From NCBI GenBank assembly GCA_028687975.1, contig JAQTZD010000025.1, forward strand, positions 1 through 32,563: DNA of 32,563 bases, in the 5' to 3' direction. How positions within the stretch are numbered: the first letter of the stretch is position 1; every line of letters starts with the position of its first letter. Shown in pieces: positions 18,386-25,988 of the stretch. A program made the position numbers and the translations under genes. This DNA is from Sediminibacterium sp. Its GTDB lineage: Bacteria; Bacteroidota; Bacteroidia; Chitinophagales; Chitinophagaceae. Under the pieces are notes generated by a model, which saw only the letters and a list, made by a program, of their open reading frames with translations, was not told where the DNA came from and did no database searches.

Positions 18386-18419
18386 AAAGGCTTGATGCAA
18401 ACTGCATCAAGCCTTTTTT
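18386..18419 (+). terminator. Strong, probably bidirectional terminator between pdhC and the met-zincin gene
   Basis: A perfect 14-base stem (18386-18399 with 18403-18416) closes a 3-base AAC loop and ends in six T on the plus strand. The minus strand also reads into a T-rich tract (TTTGATTTTTT), so it can serve the minus-strand protease gene ending at 18470 as well. Confidence 0.9.
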
Positions 18420-18469
18420 ATGATTCACAGGTAATCGCCAGATCAACAGGCAATCTCCGGACACTTTAG

Positions 18470-20890
18470 TTATTCAAAATCGCAACCGATCGGTGCGCCG
18501 GGAGAAATTTCTTTGTGCTGTGGCAATGCAATGTCTTTAGGATTTTTAATGCGCTCCACTGCATAGGTATAATGACTTTTATCCGCAGCTGTTTTGCTCA
18601 TCAGCTCCGCATATTTTTTCAGGGATTCCAGCCGGTCGTAGCAAATGGCTTTTACTGCGTAATTGCTCTGCTCGCTTTGGCTCAGCCCCAGCAACCAGGT
18701 CAATACCATTTGTTGTGTCTGCTTTTGTACAGCACCTTTCAGGCCCTTTTCAGGCGCGGCTTTCCAGGTGGAGTTGATCACCGCATCCAATACATTGTCC
18801 CATCCAATGGTGTTGGCTCTGGCTTTTAATTGAACCAGCCGGTTGGCCCTTTCTGCATTAAAAATAAAACTGAGCTGGAAATTGCTCAGGGCCTCTGCAG
18901 CAGATAATGCATCAAAGCTCATTCCGGTTCTCTTGGCAAAGAGTTCACCTACACCATAATACATGGGCGGGCGGGGAGGAATAATGCCCACAATCTTTTC
19001 TGAAAGGGTAAGTACATCCGGGGAAAGACAATTCAGCACAGCTTTTAAAGCCGCTTCCTGCAGGGCATTGGGCAATACGGAAGGAGCCTGCTGGTTATCG
19101 TTGCGAACGGAATAATTGTAGTTGATGCCCCCGATCAGTTTGCTGGCAGCTTCTACCTGGTAACGATGGTAATTGTATACCGGTACCAGCACATCTTCCA
19201 GTTTGCTCAGTGGGGTATTGCTGCTGACCGCATTTTCAGAAAACTGGTCCAGGGCTTTTTGGCGTACAGCCAGTACCTGCTTCAGTTCGCTTACAGGGTC
19301 TTTTCCGTTGTCCCATAAATGCGCGTTGGGATGAAACCCGCTGGCAGCCCTTGCATCGGCATCAGCGATAAACAACAACCCTTTTTGGGTATTCTCTTCC
19401 AGCAGCTGATTCAGGGCAAGGTCTGTATTGGTTCCGTTCGGGAAATCGGTATAACCGTACATAATTGCACGCTTATCCCATGCTCCGATTTCGTTGGTGT
19501 AAACTTTAGAAAAATCCAATTTCCCTTCCTGGTTAATGAACACATCGGGGTGCGGATAATCCATAACAGAAGCCCGGTTGTTCACACTGGAAGCATAGTT
19601 GTGCTGCAGCCCCAGGGTATGCCCGATTTCATGTGCAGACAACTGTCTCAGGCGCTGTAATGCTGCCTGACGCATGGTTTCAGGAACCGGCTTGCCATTT
19701 TCGAATGGTGCAAGCAAGCCTGTGAAGATCAGGTAATCCTGTCGTACCCGCAGAGATCCCAGTGTTACCTGCCCCTTAATGATTTCGCCGGTTCTCGGGT
19801 CAGTTACAGAAGATCCGTAACTCCATCCCCTGGTAGAACGGTGTACCCAGTTGATCATGTTGTAGCGGATATCCATCGGGTCTGCAGAGTCGGGCAGTAC
19901 TTTTACAATAAATGCATCTTTGTAACCTGCCGCCTCAAAAGCCTGGTTCCACCAGCGCCCGCCTTCCAGTAGGGCAGAACGAATGGGTTCCGGTGTGCCG
20001 TTGTCCAGGTAATACACTATGGGCTTTACCGGTTCGCTCACTGCAGCAGTCGGATCTTTTTTTGCCAGCCGGTGTTTTGAGATAAACATTTTTTCGATGG
20101 GCTGGCTGAGGTCGCTGCTGTAATCGAAAAAGCTGATTCCAAAATAGCCGCTGCGTATATCGTATTTGCGGGGTTGGTAATTGTTGTCGGGCAATGCCAC
20201 AAAGGAATGGTGCATGCGCAGGGTGATGGCTTCGGTAGAAGGAGCTACGGTGCGTACCAGCCTTCCTGCATCGGCACCACCTGTAAACGTAATGCTGGCT
20301 TCCATTTCTGTGTTCTGTGGAAAGTTCCGGGTATTGGGCATATACACAGCGGAACGGGCCTCATTCAAACTGTAGCTGCCTTGCTTCATTCCCCTGATTT
20401 TATCGGCAGCGCCGTGGGCATCTCTCAGCAGGAATGGCGTAAGATCGATCAGCAACTGGCCGTTTTCCTCTTCCTCAATGGTAAAGCCCGCAATGGTGGA
20501 GGAGGCAAAAGACTCACGGACTGCCTTTTGTTCTTTCTGGTCTGCAGACAGCGCGCGGTAATCGTAGTTGGGCTGAATCAGCATCAGCTTCTTTCCAACC
20601 TTGTGGAAATACACGACCCGGGTATCGCCTATCTGTCCCCGGTCCAGTCCGATATCGTTGGAGCCAAGACCCGCAGGCAATGAATTAACGTACAAAAATT
20701 CCTGGTCCTGTTTGTTCACCAGCATCCAAATTTTTCCATTGGATGCATCCCACCAGAAAGGAAAATACCCATCTTGGTATTTCATGTTTTTTGTTTTCTC
20801 TGCAATACGGGAACTGTTTTGTGCAGTAAGTTGTATGGTAAGCAAACAACAAATTACCAACAGCAGTTTGCGCGCAAATAATAATTTCAT
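18470..20890 (-). CDS. Secreted zinc-dependent metalloprotease, met-zincin (DUF5117/DUF4953 type)
   Basis: An 806-residue exported protein. A signal peptide occupies about 1-24 (KLLFARKLLLVICCLLTIQL, cut near TAQ). The zinc site HEIGHTLGLQH gives H420, E421, H424 and H430, and SVMDYPHP with M443 is the Met-turn, so all metzincin residues are intact. The N-terminal part (about 40-200) matches the DUF5118/DUF5117 region of large Bacteroidota zinc-dependent metalloproteases (YQDGYFPFWWDASNGKIWM), and the C-terminal 300 residues are a helical region typical of the family. It has no T9SS domain, so it probably stays in the periplasm or is exported by another route. Substrate is unknown. A single-gene transcript is likely, since a terminator separates it from the upstream histone-like gene. 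Confidence 0.92.
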   Translation of the reverse strand: MKLLFARKLLLVICCLLTIQLTAQNSSRIAEKTKNMKYQDGYFPFWWDASNGKIWMLVNKQDQEFLYVNSLPAGLGSNDIGLDRGQIGDTRVVYFHKVGKKLMLIQPNYDYRALSADQKEQKAVRESFASSTIAGFTIEEEENGQLLIDLTPFLLRDAHGAADKIRGMKQGSYSLNEARSAVYMPNTRNFPQNTEMEASITFTGGADAGRLVRTVAPSTEAITLRMHHSFVALPDNNYQPRKYDIRSGYFGISFFDYSSDLSQPIEKMFISKHRLAKKDPTAAVSEPVKPIVYYLDNGTPEPIRSALLEGGRWWNQAFEAAGYKDAFIVKVLPDSADPMDIRYNMINWVHRSTRGWSYGSSVTDPRTGEIIKGQVTLGSLRVRQDYLIFTGLLAPFENGKPVPETMRQAALQRLRQLSAHEIGHTLGLQHNYASSVNNRASVMDYPHPDVFINQEGKLDFSKVYTNEIGAWDKRAIMYGYTDFPNGTNTDLALNQLLEENTQKGLLFIADADARAASGFHPNAHLWDNGKDPVSELKQVLAVRQKALDQFSENAVSSNTPLSKLEDVLVPVYNYHRYQVEAASKLIGGINYNYSVRNDNQQAPSVLPNALQEAALKAVLNCLSPDVLTLSEKIVGIIPPRPPMYYGVGELFAKRTGMSFDALSAAEALSNFQLSFIFNAERANRLVQLKARANTIGWDNVLDAVINSTWKAAPEKGLKGAVQKQTQQMVLTWLLGLSQSEQSNYAVKAICYDRLESLKKYAELMSKTAADKSHYTYAVERIKNPKDIALPQHKEISPGAPIGCDFE

Positions 20891-20925
20891 AAACGTGGTT
20901 TTGGTAAATGGGGGAATGGGTAAAT

Positions 20926-20958
20926 AAAAAACCCTGTAGATATTTTCAACAGGGTTTT
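20926..20958 (-). terminator. Rho-independent terminator after the histone-like gene
   Basis: On the minus strand AAAACCCTGT (20958-20949) pairs with ACAGGGTTTT (20937-20928) around an 11-base loop, followed by a run of T ending at 20926. It lies 21 bases past the stop codon at 20980. Confidence 0.8.
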
Positions 20959-20979
20959 ACTATCGTTCAGCAGGTAGAT

Positions 20980-21492
20980 TTATTGATTGTCGCCGGAAGC
21001 AGGAGTTTCCGGAGTAAACAATGTTGGCGTTTCAACAACTGCTGGTGCAGGGGCTGCAACTGGCGCTGCAACTGGTTTCTTCGCTGCTGGCTTTTTCTTT
21101 TTGGCAACAGGTTTGGCAACAGGTTTTGCTACTGGCTTCGCAACTGGTTTTTTAGCAACGGCTTTTTTAGGGGCTGCTTTTTTTACTGCTTTTTTCGCTG
21201 CCTTTTTAGGTGCTGCTTTTTTCGCAACTTTCTTAGCAGCAACTTTTTTAGCGGCTTTCTTCACCACTTTTTTTGCTGCTTTTTTGGGCGCTGCTTTTTT
21301 TGCTGCTTTTTTAGGTGCTGCTTTTTTCGCTGCCTTTTTAGGAGCAACTTTTTTAGTGGCTTTCTTCACCACTTTTTTTGCTGCTTTTTTGGGTGCTGCT
21401 TTTTTTACTGCTTTCTTAGGAGCGGCTTTTTTGGGTGCTGCCTTTTTAGGAGCAGCTTTTTTTGCAGCTTTCTTCTTACTTGCTTTTGCCAT
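20980..21492 (-). CDS. Histone H1-like Lys/Ala/Pro-rich DNA-binding protein
   Basis: A 170-residue, extremely basic, low-complexity protein. From MAKASKKKAAKK onward, residues 5-125 are built of imperfect repeats of KKAAPKK, KKAAKK and KKVVKK, followed by KPVAKPVAKPVAK and a short neutral or acidic tail (about 145-170, ending GDNQ). This composition matches the C-terminal tail of eukaryotic histone H1 and bacterial Hc1/AlgP-like proteins, which bind and compact DNA without sequence specificity. There is no folded domain visible. I chose the ATG at 21492; the frame extends to 21528 but the added residues look unrelated. A TTACTTTG sequence on the minus strand (21533-21526) is a possible -7 element. 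The function in chromosome organisation is inferred from composition. Confidence 0.85.
   Translation of the reverse strand: MAKASKKKAAKKAAPKKAAPKKAAPKKAVKKAAPKKAAKKVVKKATKKVAPKKAAKKAAPKKAAKKAAPKKAAKKVVKKAAKKVAAKKVAKKAAPKKAAKKAVKKAAPKKAVAKKPVAKPVAKPVAKPVAKKKKPAAKKPVAAPVAAPAPAVVETPTLFTPETPASGDNQ
21238..21419. repeat. Internal direct repeat of about 77 bases, offset 105 bases, in the histone-like gene
   Basis: Bases 21238-21314 and 21343-21419 are nearly the same (both run from AGCAACTTTTTTAG through the shared CTTTCTTCACCACTTT stretch), with only a few differences. The 105-base offset is 35 codons, so the duplication keeps the reading frame. Confidence 0.8.
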
Positions 21493-21525
21493 GATGGTAT
21501 TAGTTTGTGGGTTAATGTTGAGAAA

Positions 21526-21533
21526 CAAAGTAA
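21526..21533 (-). promoter_or_regulatory. Possible -7 element of the histone-like gene (TTACTTTG)
   Basis: The minus strand reads TTACTTTG 33 bases before the ATG. It differs from TAnnTTTG by one base, or has one base less between TA and TTTG. The same octamer precedes two other genes in the window. Confidence 0.35.
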
Positions 21534-21594
21534 GTTAGAATATTTCTTTTAATAAAGAAAGTTTAAAGTCCGTTTTTTGGCAAAACGGCCGGGC

Positions 21595-21939
21595 TTATTT
21601 TTTCCTGGATTTGGAGTATCCGTTTTTCAACAACCACTGCATTACTTTTTCCCGCTGATCACCCTGTACTATAGCTGCCCCATCTTTGGCGCTTCCCCCG
21701 GTTCCGCAGAAGTTTCGCAGGCTTTTGGCCAGTAACTCCAGGTCGGCTTCCTGTCCCTGAAATCCTGAAATAAGGGTAACGGTTTTACCTCCCCTGTGTT
21801 TGTTGTCGAGCTGGATAACCAGCTTTTGTTCCCCCGGGGCAAGGGTTTCCGCGGCTTCATCGTTGGCCGGATTGAACTGAAAATCCGGATTGGTACTGTA
21901 TACAAAACCCAGTTGATCTGCTTTATTCTTTTTGCTCAT
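21595..21939 (-). CDS. SUI1/YciH family translation initiation factor-like protein
   Basis: A 114-residue protein with a short Lys-rich N-terminal arm and a SUI1 (eIF1-like) domain over about residues 36-112. The family pattern is visible: LVIQLDNKHRGGKTVTLISGF, then LELLAKSLRNFCGTGGSAKDG, then IVQGDQREKVMQWLLKNGY. The GTGGS loop and the basic beta-hairpin with KHRGGK are the parts that contact rRNA in eIF1. Bacterial YciH proteins have been proposed to affect start-codon selection fidelity, though their normal role is not settled. It is on the same strand as the nadC pair, 56 bases downstream of nadC, and may have its own promoter (TTACTTTG at 21961-21954). Confidence 0.93.
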   Translation of the reverse strand: MSKKNKADQLGFVYSTNPDFQFNPANDEAAETLAPGEQKLVIQLDNKHRGGKTVTLISGFQGQEADLELLAKSLRNFCGTGGSAKDGAAIVQGDQREKVMQWLLKNGYSKSRKK

Positions 21940-21953
21940 ACACCAGCTTTTGG

Positions 21954-21961
21954 CAAAGTAA
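21954..21961 (-). promoter_or_regulatory. Possible -7 element of the SUI1-like gene (TTACTTTG)
   Basis: The minus strand reads CCTTACTTTGCC, ending 14 bases before the ATG at 21939, a distance like that of the perfect TAnnTTTG elements in this window. One base differs from the consensus. Confidence 0.35.
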
Positions 21962-21995
21962 GGGATTTAATGATTGCGGGGAATGCCCATACAGG

Positions 21996-22853
21996 CTAGG
22001 TCAGCGCCGCTTTAAGGCTCAGGTCCAGGCTCCTGGATTGGTGAATCAAACCGCCAACACTTACAAAGTCAACTCCAGTTGCCGCGTATGCTTCGATCGT
22101 GTTCAGGTTGATGCCACCACTCGCTTCTGTTTCAAATGCATCTCCGATGATGGCCAGTGCCTCCCGGATAAGGTCGGGTGTAAAATTGTCGAGCATGATC
22201 CGGAATACTTTGCCCTTGCCGGTTGCGCAAACGGTTTGCACATCTTCAATGGTACGGGTTTCGACTTCTATTTTAAGCGGATGCGGCAGCGAAAGGGAAT
22301 AGGCATGGGCCTTCTGAATGGCTTTGTTTATGCCTCCGCAATAGTCGATGTGGTTGTCTTTGAGCATGATCATATCGTACAGCCCGAAACGATGGTTGAT
22401 GCCGCCCCCGATCCGGACAGCTTCTTTTTCCAGTAACCTGAAATTGGGTGTTGTTTTCCTGGTATCCAGCAAACGGGTATGATAGCCTTCGAGTTTACGG
22501 GTATAACTGCGGGTAGTGGTGGCAATGCCGCTCATGCGCTGCATGCAGTTCAGTACCAGCCGTTCTCCTTTCAGTATGGTATGTACGGTAGCTTCAATCT
22601 CAAACGCAATCTCACCGGGCTGCATAAGGTCCCCATCCTGCTTAAAGGCACGGAACCGACAACCGGGCTCCAGTTGCTGAAAGATTTTTTCGGCAACGAC
22701 AACGCCGGCCAAAATACCGGCCTCCTTAATTTTAAGGACGGCTTTTCCAAACTGTTCGGGTGGTATGCAACTGAGGGTGGAATGATCCCCATCCCCCACA
22801 TCTTCCTGTATGGCCTGAGTTACAAGCAGGTGTAGTGATTCGTCAAAATTCAT
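21996..22853 (-). CDS. nadC: Nicotinate-nucleotide pyrophosphorylase (carboxylating), quinolinate phosphoribosyltransferase
   Basis: A 285-residue enzyme that converts quinolinate and PRPP to nicotinate mononucleotide in de novo NAD synthesis. Visible family motifs are EDVGDGDHST at about 18-27, GERLVLNCMQRMSGIAT (substrate pocket), RLLDTRKTTPNFRLLEKEAVR (phosphate-binding Arg and Lys residues), GGGINHRFGLYDMIMLKDNHI, EVETRTIED, and EASGGINLNTI with VSVGGLIH near the C-terminus. I chose the ATG at 22853-22851. Its A is also the last base of the TGA of the upstream DUF4783 gene, a one-base TGATG overlap that suggests translational coupling. The TTG at 22856 is the alternative and is less likely. 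The product feeds nadE elsewhere in the window. Confidence 0.96.
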   Translation of the reverse strand: MNFDESLHLLVTQAIQEDVGDGDHSTLSCIPPEQFGKAVLKIKEAGILAGVVVAEKIFQQLEPGCRFRAFKQDGDLMQPGEIAFEIEATVHTILKGERLVLNCMQRMSGIATTTRSYTRKLEGYHTRLLDTRKTTPNFRLLEKEAVRIGGGINHRFGLYDMIMLKDNHIDYCGGINKAIQKAHAYSLSLPHPLKIEVETRTIEDVQTVCATGKGKVFRIMLDNFTPDLIREALAIIGDAFETEASGGINLNTIEAYAATGVDFVSVGGLIHQSRSLDLSLKAALT

Positions 22854-23233
22854 CAACTGATGCGTATGGTTATGATTTGAAGCTTTCCGGATTTTTGTTT
22901 CATCTGGATGGTGATATTGTAAGGTTTGCTTCCACCTGTTAGTTTTCCTACAAGGTAGGCAAGCGTACCTCTGCCGCCATCAGATACTTTATCGAACCCC
23001 CTGATGCCATTTTCGGAAAAGAAAGATTTCAGGGCTATTTCAGCCTGATTTTTGCTCATATTTTTTATTTCGTCCCTGTCCATCAGCTTCAAATCCACAA
23101 AATCATCAAAATGGCGGGCAATATGTTCTACGTTGACTGTTTTGAACGACTGAACAATAGCATCGGTTTCAGACTGTGCCAAAACGGACAGGCTCAGCCC
23201 CAAAAACAGCAGCGATAAAAAGATTCTTTGCAT
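22853..23233 (-). CDS. DUF4783 domain exported protein
   Basis: A 126-residue protein with a signal peptide (MQRIFLSLLFLGLSLSVLAQ, cut after AQ). The mature part, about 105 residues, has the DUF4783 pattern: AIVQSFKTVNVEHIARHFDD, VDLKLMDRDEIKNMSKNQA, LKSFFSENGIRGFDKVSDGG and a C-terminal IQMKQKSGKLQIITIRIS strand. It folds like small NTF2-type domains by inference; its role is unknown. I chose the ATG at 23233 because the signal peptide starts there; the frame extends to 23269. Its stop overlaps the nadC start by one base, so the two genes form an operon in which an envelope protein precedes an NAD-synthesis enzyme. This neighbourhood is frequent in Bacteroidota to my knowledge. Confidence 0.9.
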   Translation of the reverse strand: MQRIFLSLLFLGLSLSVLAQSETDAIVQSFKTVNVEHIARHFDDFVDLKLMDRDEIKNMSKNQAEIALKSFFSENGIRGFDKVSDGGRGTLAYLVGKLTGGSKPYNITIQMKQKSGKLQIITIRIS

Positions 23234-23343
23234 AAAAAGAGTTTTCGTTTGAAATCTTGCGAAAAACATGCCAAATTTGGAAAAAACAGGGTGACATATA
23301 AAAGTACACTCAAAACCTTAGATTTTAACAGTAAGTAGATCGT

Positions 23344-24870
23344 ATGAGCAAAAAAGTAATCTTAATTATCATGGACGGATGGGGCCTGGGGAAAGTGAAA
23401 GCCGCTGATGCCATCCAGCATGCGCATGTTCCTTTCGTAAGTTCATTATATGCCCAATATCCCAACAGCACCCTGATTACCTGCGGCGAGGACGTAGGTC
23501 TTCCGGAAGGTCAAATGGGCAACAGCGAAGTGGGTCACCTGAACCTGGGTGCCGGACGCATCGTTTACCAGGAGTTGCAGCGAATCAACGTTGCGGTAAG
23601 ATCCGGCGAATTTGCCAAAAATCCGCAATTGCTGGAGGCGATTCGCTTTGCTAAAAAACACGGAAAAAAACTGCACCTGCTGGGTCTGGTAAGTGATGGT
23701 GGTGTGCATTCGCATACCAATCACCTAAAAGCCATCTGCTCTGTTTGCCAGCAGGAAGGACTCACAGATGTGTTTGTACATGCTTTTACCGATGGAAGAG
23801 ATACAGATCCCAAAAGCGGACTGGCCTATGTGGCAGATGTGGAAGAACACCTGAAAAAGACCACGGGCAGGGTTGCTACAGTAAGTGGTCGCTATTATGC
23901 CATGGACCGCGACAAGCGTTGGGAACGGGTGAAACTGGCCTATGACTGCATGGTGCATGCAACAGGCAATACCGCTGCTTCTGCGCTGGCTGCCATTGAG
24001 GCTTCTTATGCGGCCGGTAAAACCGACGAGTTCATCCTGCCTACGGTGATCACAGATAATGCGGGCGCTCCGGTAGCTGTTATTGAAGACGGAGATGTAG
24101 CCATCTGTTTCAATTTCCGTACAGACCGCTGCCGTGAGATAACAGAAGTGCTTACGCAGAAAGATTTTCCGGAGTTTGGTATGAAGGAGCTGGACTTGCA
24201 TTATACCACCATGACCCTCTACGATCAGAAATTTAAAAATGTGTCGGTCATTTTTGAGAACGACAACCTGAACAAAACATTGGGAGAAGTACTGGCCCTG
24301 CACGGAAAAAAACAGATCCGTATTGCAGAAACAGAAAAATATCCGCATGTATCCTTCTTTTTCAGCGGTGGCAGGGAAGAGCCTTTTACCGGAGAAAGCA
24401 GGATCATGGTACCATCTCCCAAAGTGGCCACTTACGATTTGCAACCGGAGATGAGCGCAAGGGAAATTACCGCCAAACTGTTGCCGGAAATTGCAGCGGA
24501 ATCGGCCGATTTCATTTGCCTCAATTTTGCCAATGCAGATATGGTGGGGCATACCGGTGTTTTTAGTGCAGCAATGAAAGCCGTGGAAACGGTTGATGAT
24601 TGTGTTCGCCAGATTGTAACAGAGGCACTTCCACACGGCTATACCATTTTCCTGACTGCGGATCATGGCAATGCCGATTTCATGATCAATGAAGACGGCT
24701 CACCCAATACGGCCCATACCCTGAATCCGGTTCCCCTATTTATTATTGACCAAAACTGGAAAGGAACCGTAAATAGCGGTAAATTGGGAGACATTGCGCC
24801 GTCCATTTTAACCATGATGGGGCTTCCCATTCCGGCGGAAATGACCGGGAATGTTTTAGTTCACCCATAA
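23344..24870 (+). CDS. gpmI: 2,3-bisphosphoglycerate-independent phosphoglycerate mutase
   Basis: A 508-residue glycolytic enzyme that interconverts 3- and 2-phosphoglycerate with two Mn2+ ions. Alkaline-phosphatase-superfamily motifs are present: IIMDGWGLG (metal-binding Asp) at about 8-16, QMGNSEVGHLNLGAGR with the phosphorylated Ser at about 61, FVHAFTDGRDTDP, SGRYYAMDRDKRWERV, FNFRTDRCREIT, NFANADMVGHTG and TADHGNAD (metal-binding Asp and His). Length fits the family. The start is an ATG; TAGATTTT at 23319-23326 is one base off the -7 consensus. It is followed 9 bases later by the haem-binding-domain gene, so the two probably share a transcript. Confidence 0.97.
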   Translation: MSKKVILIIMDGWGLGKVKAADAIQHAHVPFVSSLYAQYPNSTLITCGEDVGLPEGQMGNSEVGHLNLGAGRIVYQELQRINVAVRSGEFAKNPQLLEAIRFAKKHGKKLHLLGLVSDGGVHSHTNHLKAICSVCQQEGLTDVFVHAFTDGRDTDPKSGLAYVADVEEHLKKTTGRVATVSGRYYAMDRDKRWERVKLAYDCMVHATGNTAASALAAIEASYAAGKTDEFILPTVITDNAGAPVAVIEDGDVAICFNFRTDRCREITEVLTQKDFPEFGMKELDLHYTTMTLYDQKFKNVSVIFENDNLNKTLGEVLALHGKKQIRIAETEKYPHVSFFFSGGREEPFTGESRIMVPSPKVATYDLQPEMSAREITAKLLPEIAAESADFICLNFANADMVGHTGVFSAAMKAVETVDDCVRQIVTEALPHGYTIFLTADHGNADFMINEDGSPNTAHTLNPVPLFIIDQNWKGTVNSGKLGDIAPSILTMMGLPIPAEMTGNVLVHP

Positions 24871-24879
24871 TTTTTCATT

Positions 24880-25374
24880 ATGTCAATGATTAAAAAAATT
24901 GGTATCGTAGTAGTGATCCTGTTCGTTGTTGCACAGTTTTACCGACCTGCAAAAAATGAATCAGGGAATAAGGATAAAGATATTTCCACGGTGTATGCAG
25001 TGCCGGATAATGTACAGCAAATTCTTACCAAGGCCTGTAACGATTGCCACAGCAACAGTACTGTTTATCCCTGGTATGCTGCTGTTCAGCCGCTTACTTT
25101 ATGGATCAACGACCATGTGAACGACGGTAAACGTCACCTGAACTTTAATGAGTTCGCCGGCTATCGTATTGCCAAGCAGTACAAGAAGCTGGAGGAATGC
25201 ATAGAAGAAGTGAAAGAAGGTGAAATGCCTTTGGAATCCTATACCTTCATCCATGGAAATGCCAAGCTCACTGCCGAGGAAAAAGAGGCTTTGTTCAACT
25301 GGTGCAATGCAGTGCGGGATACCATCAAAGCCCGTTATCCTGCAGACAGCCTGGTGATCAGGAAAAAGCCTTGA
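24880..25374 (+). CDS. Haem-binding domain protein with CxxCH motif
   Basis: A 164-residue protein. An N-terminal hydrophobic segment (about 7-20, IGIVVVILFVVAQF) is a membrane anchor or uncleaved signal. The rest is the haem-binding (Haem_bd) domain: ACNDCHSN with C53, C56 and H57, then STVYPWYAAVQPLTLWINDHV, GKRHLNFNEFAGY, and ECIEEVKEGEMPLESYTFIH. CxxCH is the covalent c-type haem attachment site, so the domain should lie outside the cytoplasm. The function is probably electron transfer or haem handling in the envelope. The start is the ATG at 24880, or the second Met at 24886. Two stop codons in a row (25372-25377) end it, immediately before the next gene. Confidence 0.9.
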   Translation: MSMIKKIGIVVVILFVVAQFYRPAKNESGNKDKDISTVYAVPDNVQQILTKACNDCHSNSTVYPWYAAVQPLTLWINDHVNDGKRHLNFNEFAGYRIAKQYKKLEECIEEVKEGEMPLESYTFIHGNAKLTAEEKEALFNWCNAVRDTIKARYPADSLVIRKKP

Positions 25375-25377
25375 TGA

Positions 25378-25890
25378 TTGCATAAGTTCAAAAAAATATC
25401 AGCTGCAGGCCTTTTGGCCATTCCCCTGATTCCATTGTTTGTATTGTTTTCTCTCGAAATGGCTCGTATCATTAACCGAAGGGAAATCAGGGCACAGATG
25501 GAAGTGGCTGTATTGCAAAAAATTGTATTGCCTGAAAAAGACATCAACTGGGTAGAAGAGGGAAGGGAATTATCCATTGATGGCAATATGTTCGATGTTC
25601 AGCAAATCAACCGGCTGCCGGATGGTATGATAGAACTGACCGGGGTTTTTGATGAAAGGGAAACCCAACTGAATAAAGAATTGGACATGCACCTCAAAAT
25701 GAAGGGGGTGCACAAAGCCATTCTCTCTACGATTGCATCTATTCAGGCAGTAGTAGCCGATCCGGTTGAATCCGAAGCGCCGGTGCTCTCCGAAATAACT
25801 AACAGTTTTTCTACAGCAGATCATTTCTCCCTTTGCCCTTTTAAGGGGGAGGTCATCACCCCACCACCGCAATTACTGCGCATGTTTTAA
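25378..25890 (+). CDS. Small membrane-anchored protein of unknown function, upstream of a TonB receptor
   Basis: A 170-residue protein I do not recognise. The open frame begins right after the double stop of the previous gene, with a TTG at 25378. Starting there keeps a clear membrane helix (about residues 9-26, AGLLAIPLIPLFVLFSLEMA); the first ATG (codon 28) would lose it. The middle is mixed helix and strand (LPEKDINWVEEGRELSIDG, GMIELTGVFDERETQLNKEL). The C-terminal part, about 110-170, is helix then a tail with a single His-Cys area (DHFSLCPF) and PPP near the end. Small proteins with a Cys/His patch and a terminal proline pair often precede metal-related TonB receptors in Bacteroidota; resemblance to those is weak here. 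Position 3 bases after the haem-binding gene and 98 bases before the receptor suggests a shared role. Confidence 0.7.
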   Translation: MHKFKKISAAGLLAIPLIPLFVLFSLEMARIINRREIRAQMEVAVLQKIVLPEKDINWVEEGRELSIDGNMFDVQQINRLPDGMIELTGVFDERETQLNKELDMHLKMKGVHKAILSTIASIQAVVADPVESEAPVLSEITNSFSTADHFSLCPFKGEVITPPPQLLRMF

Positions 25891-25934
25891 TTCCTACAAT
25901 TGTTTACTTAGTAATTGATTTTTTGAACCAACTG

Positions 25935-25972
25935 CCCGCAGGCTGTATGGGCTGTTGTCCTATGTCTGCGGG
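25935..25972 (+). promoter_or_regulatory. Hairpin leader element upstream of the TonB receptor
   Basis: CCCGCAG (25935-25941) pairs with CTGCGGG (25966-25972), and inside it ATGGG (25947-25951) pairs with CCTAT (25959-25963, one G-U) around a 7-base loop. No T tract follows, so it is not a standard terminator. It sits 16 bases before the receptor ATG, where it could affect translation. No known riboswitch class is recognised. Confidence 0.4.
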
Positions 25973-25988
25973 ATGCTAAATACGAGAA

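Noticed and set aside
21060..21480. Short repeats that could suggest a CRISPR array
   Set aside because: The period is not constant, there are no unique spacers, and the repeats keep the reading frame of the Lys/Ala-rich gene.
20987..21538. Plus-strand frames (also 20908-21552) opposite the histone-like gene
   Set aside because: They translate to Phe/Cys/Ala-rich repeats, the complement of Lys-rich codons. The minus-strand reading gives a known protein type, a start and a correctly placed terminator.
21570..21588. Inverted repeat CCGTTTT/AAAACGG after the SUI1-like gene
   Set aside because: The stem is only 7 bases and AT-rich, and no T tract follows on the minus strand, so I did not call it a terminator.
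23725..24666. A 313-codon open frame on the minus strand inside gpmI
   Set aside because: It lies wholly antisense to a gene with all gpmI catalytic motifs. Its translation is rich in His, Cys and Phe with no domain, typical of an antisense shadow.
25891..25988. Cobalamin or other known riboswitch before the TonB receptor
   Set aside because: The gap is only 98 bases and lacks the conserved boxes of known classes; only a simple hairpin is visible.
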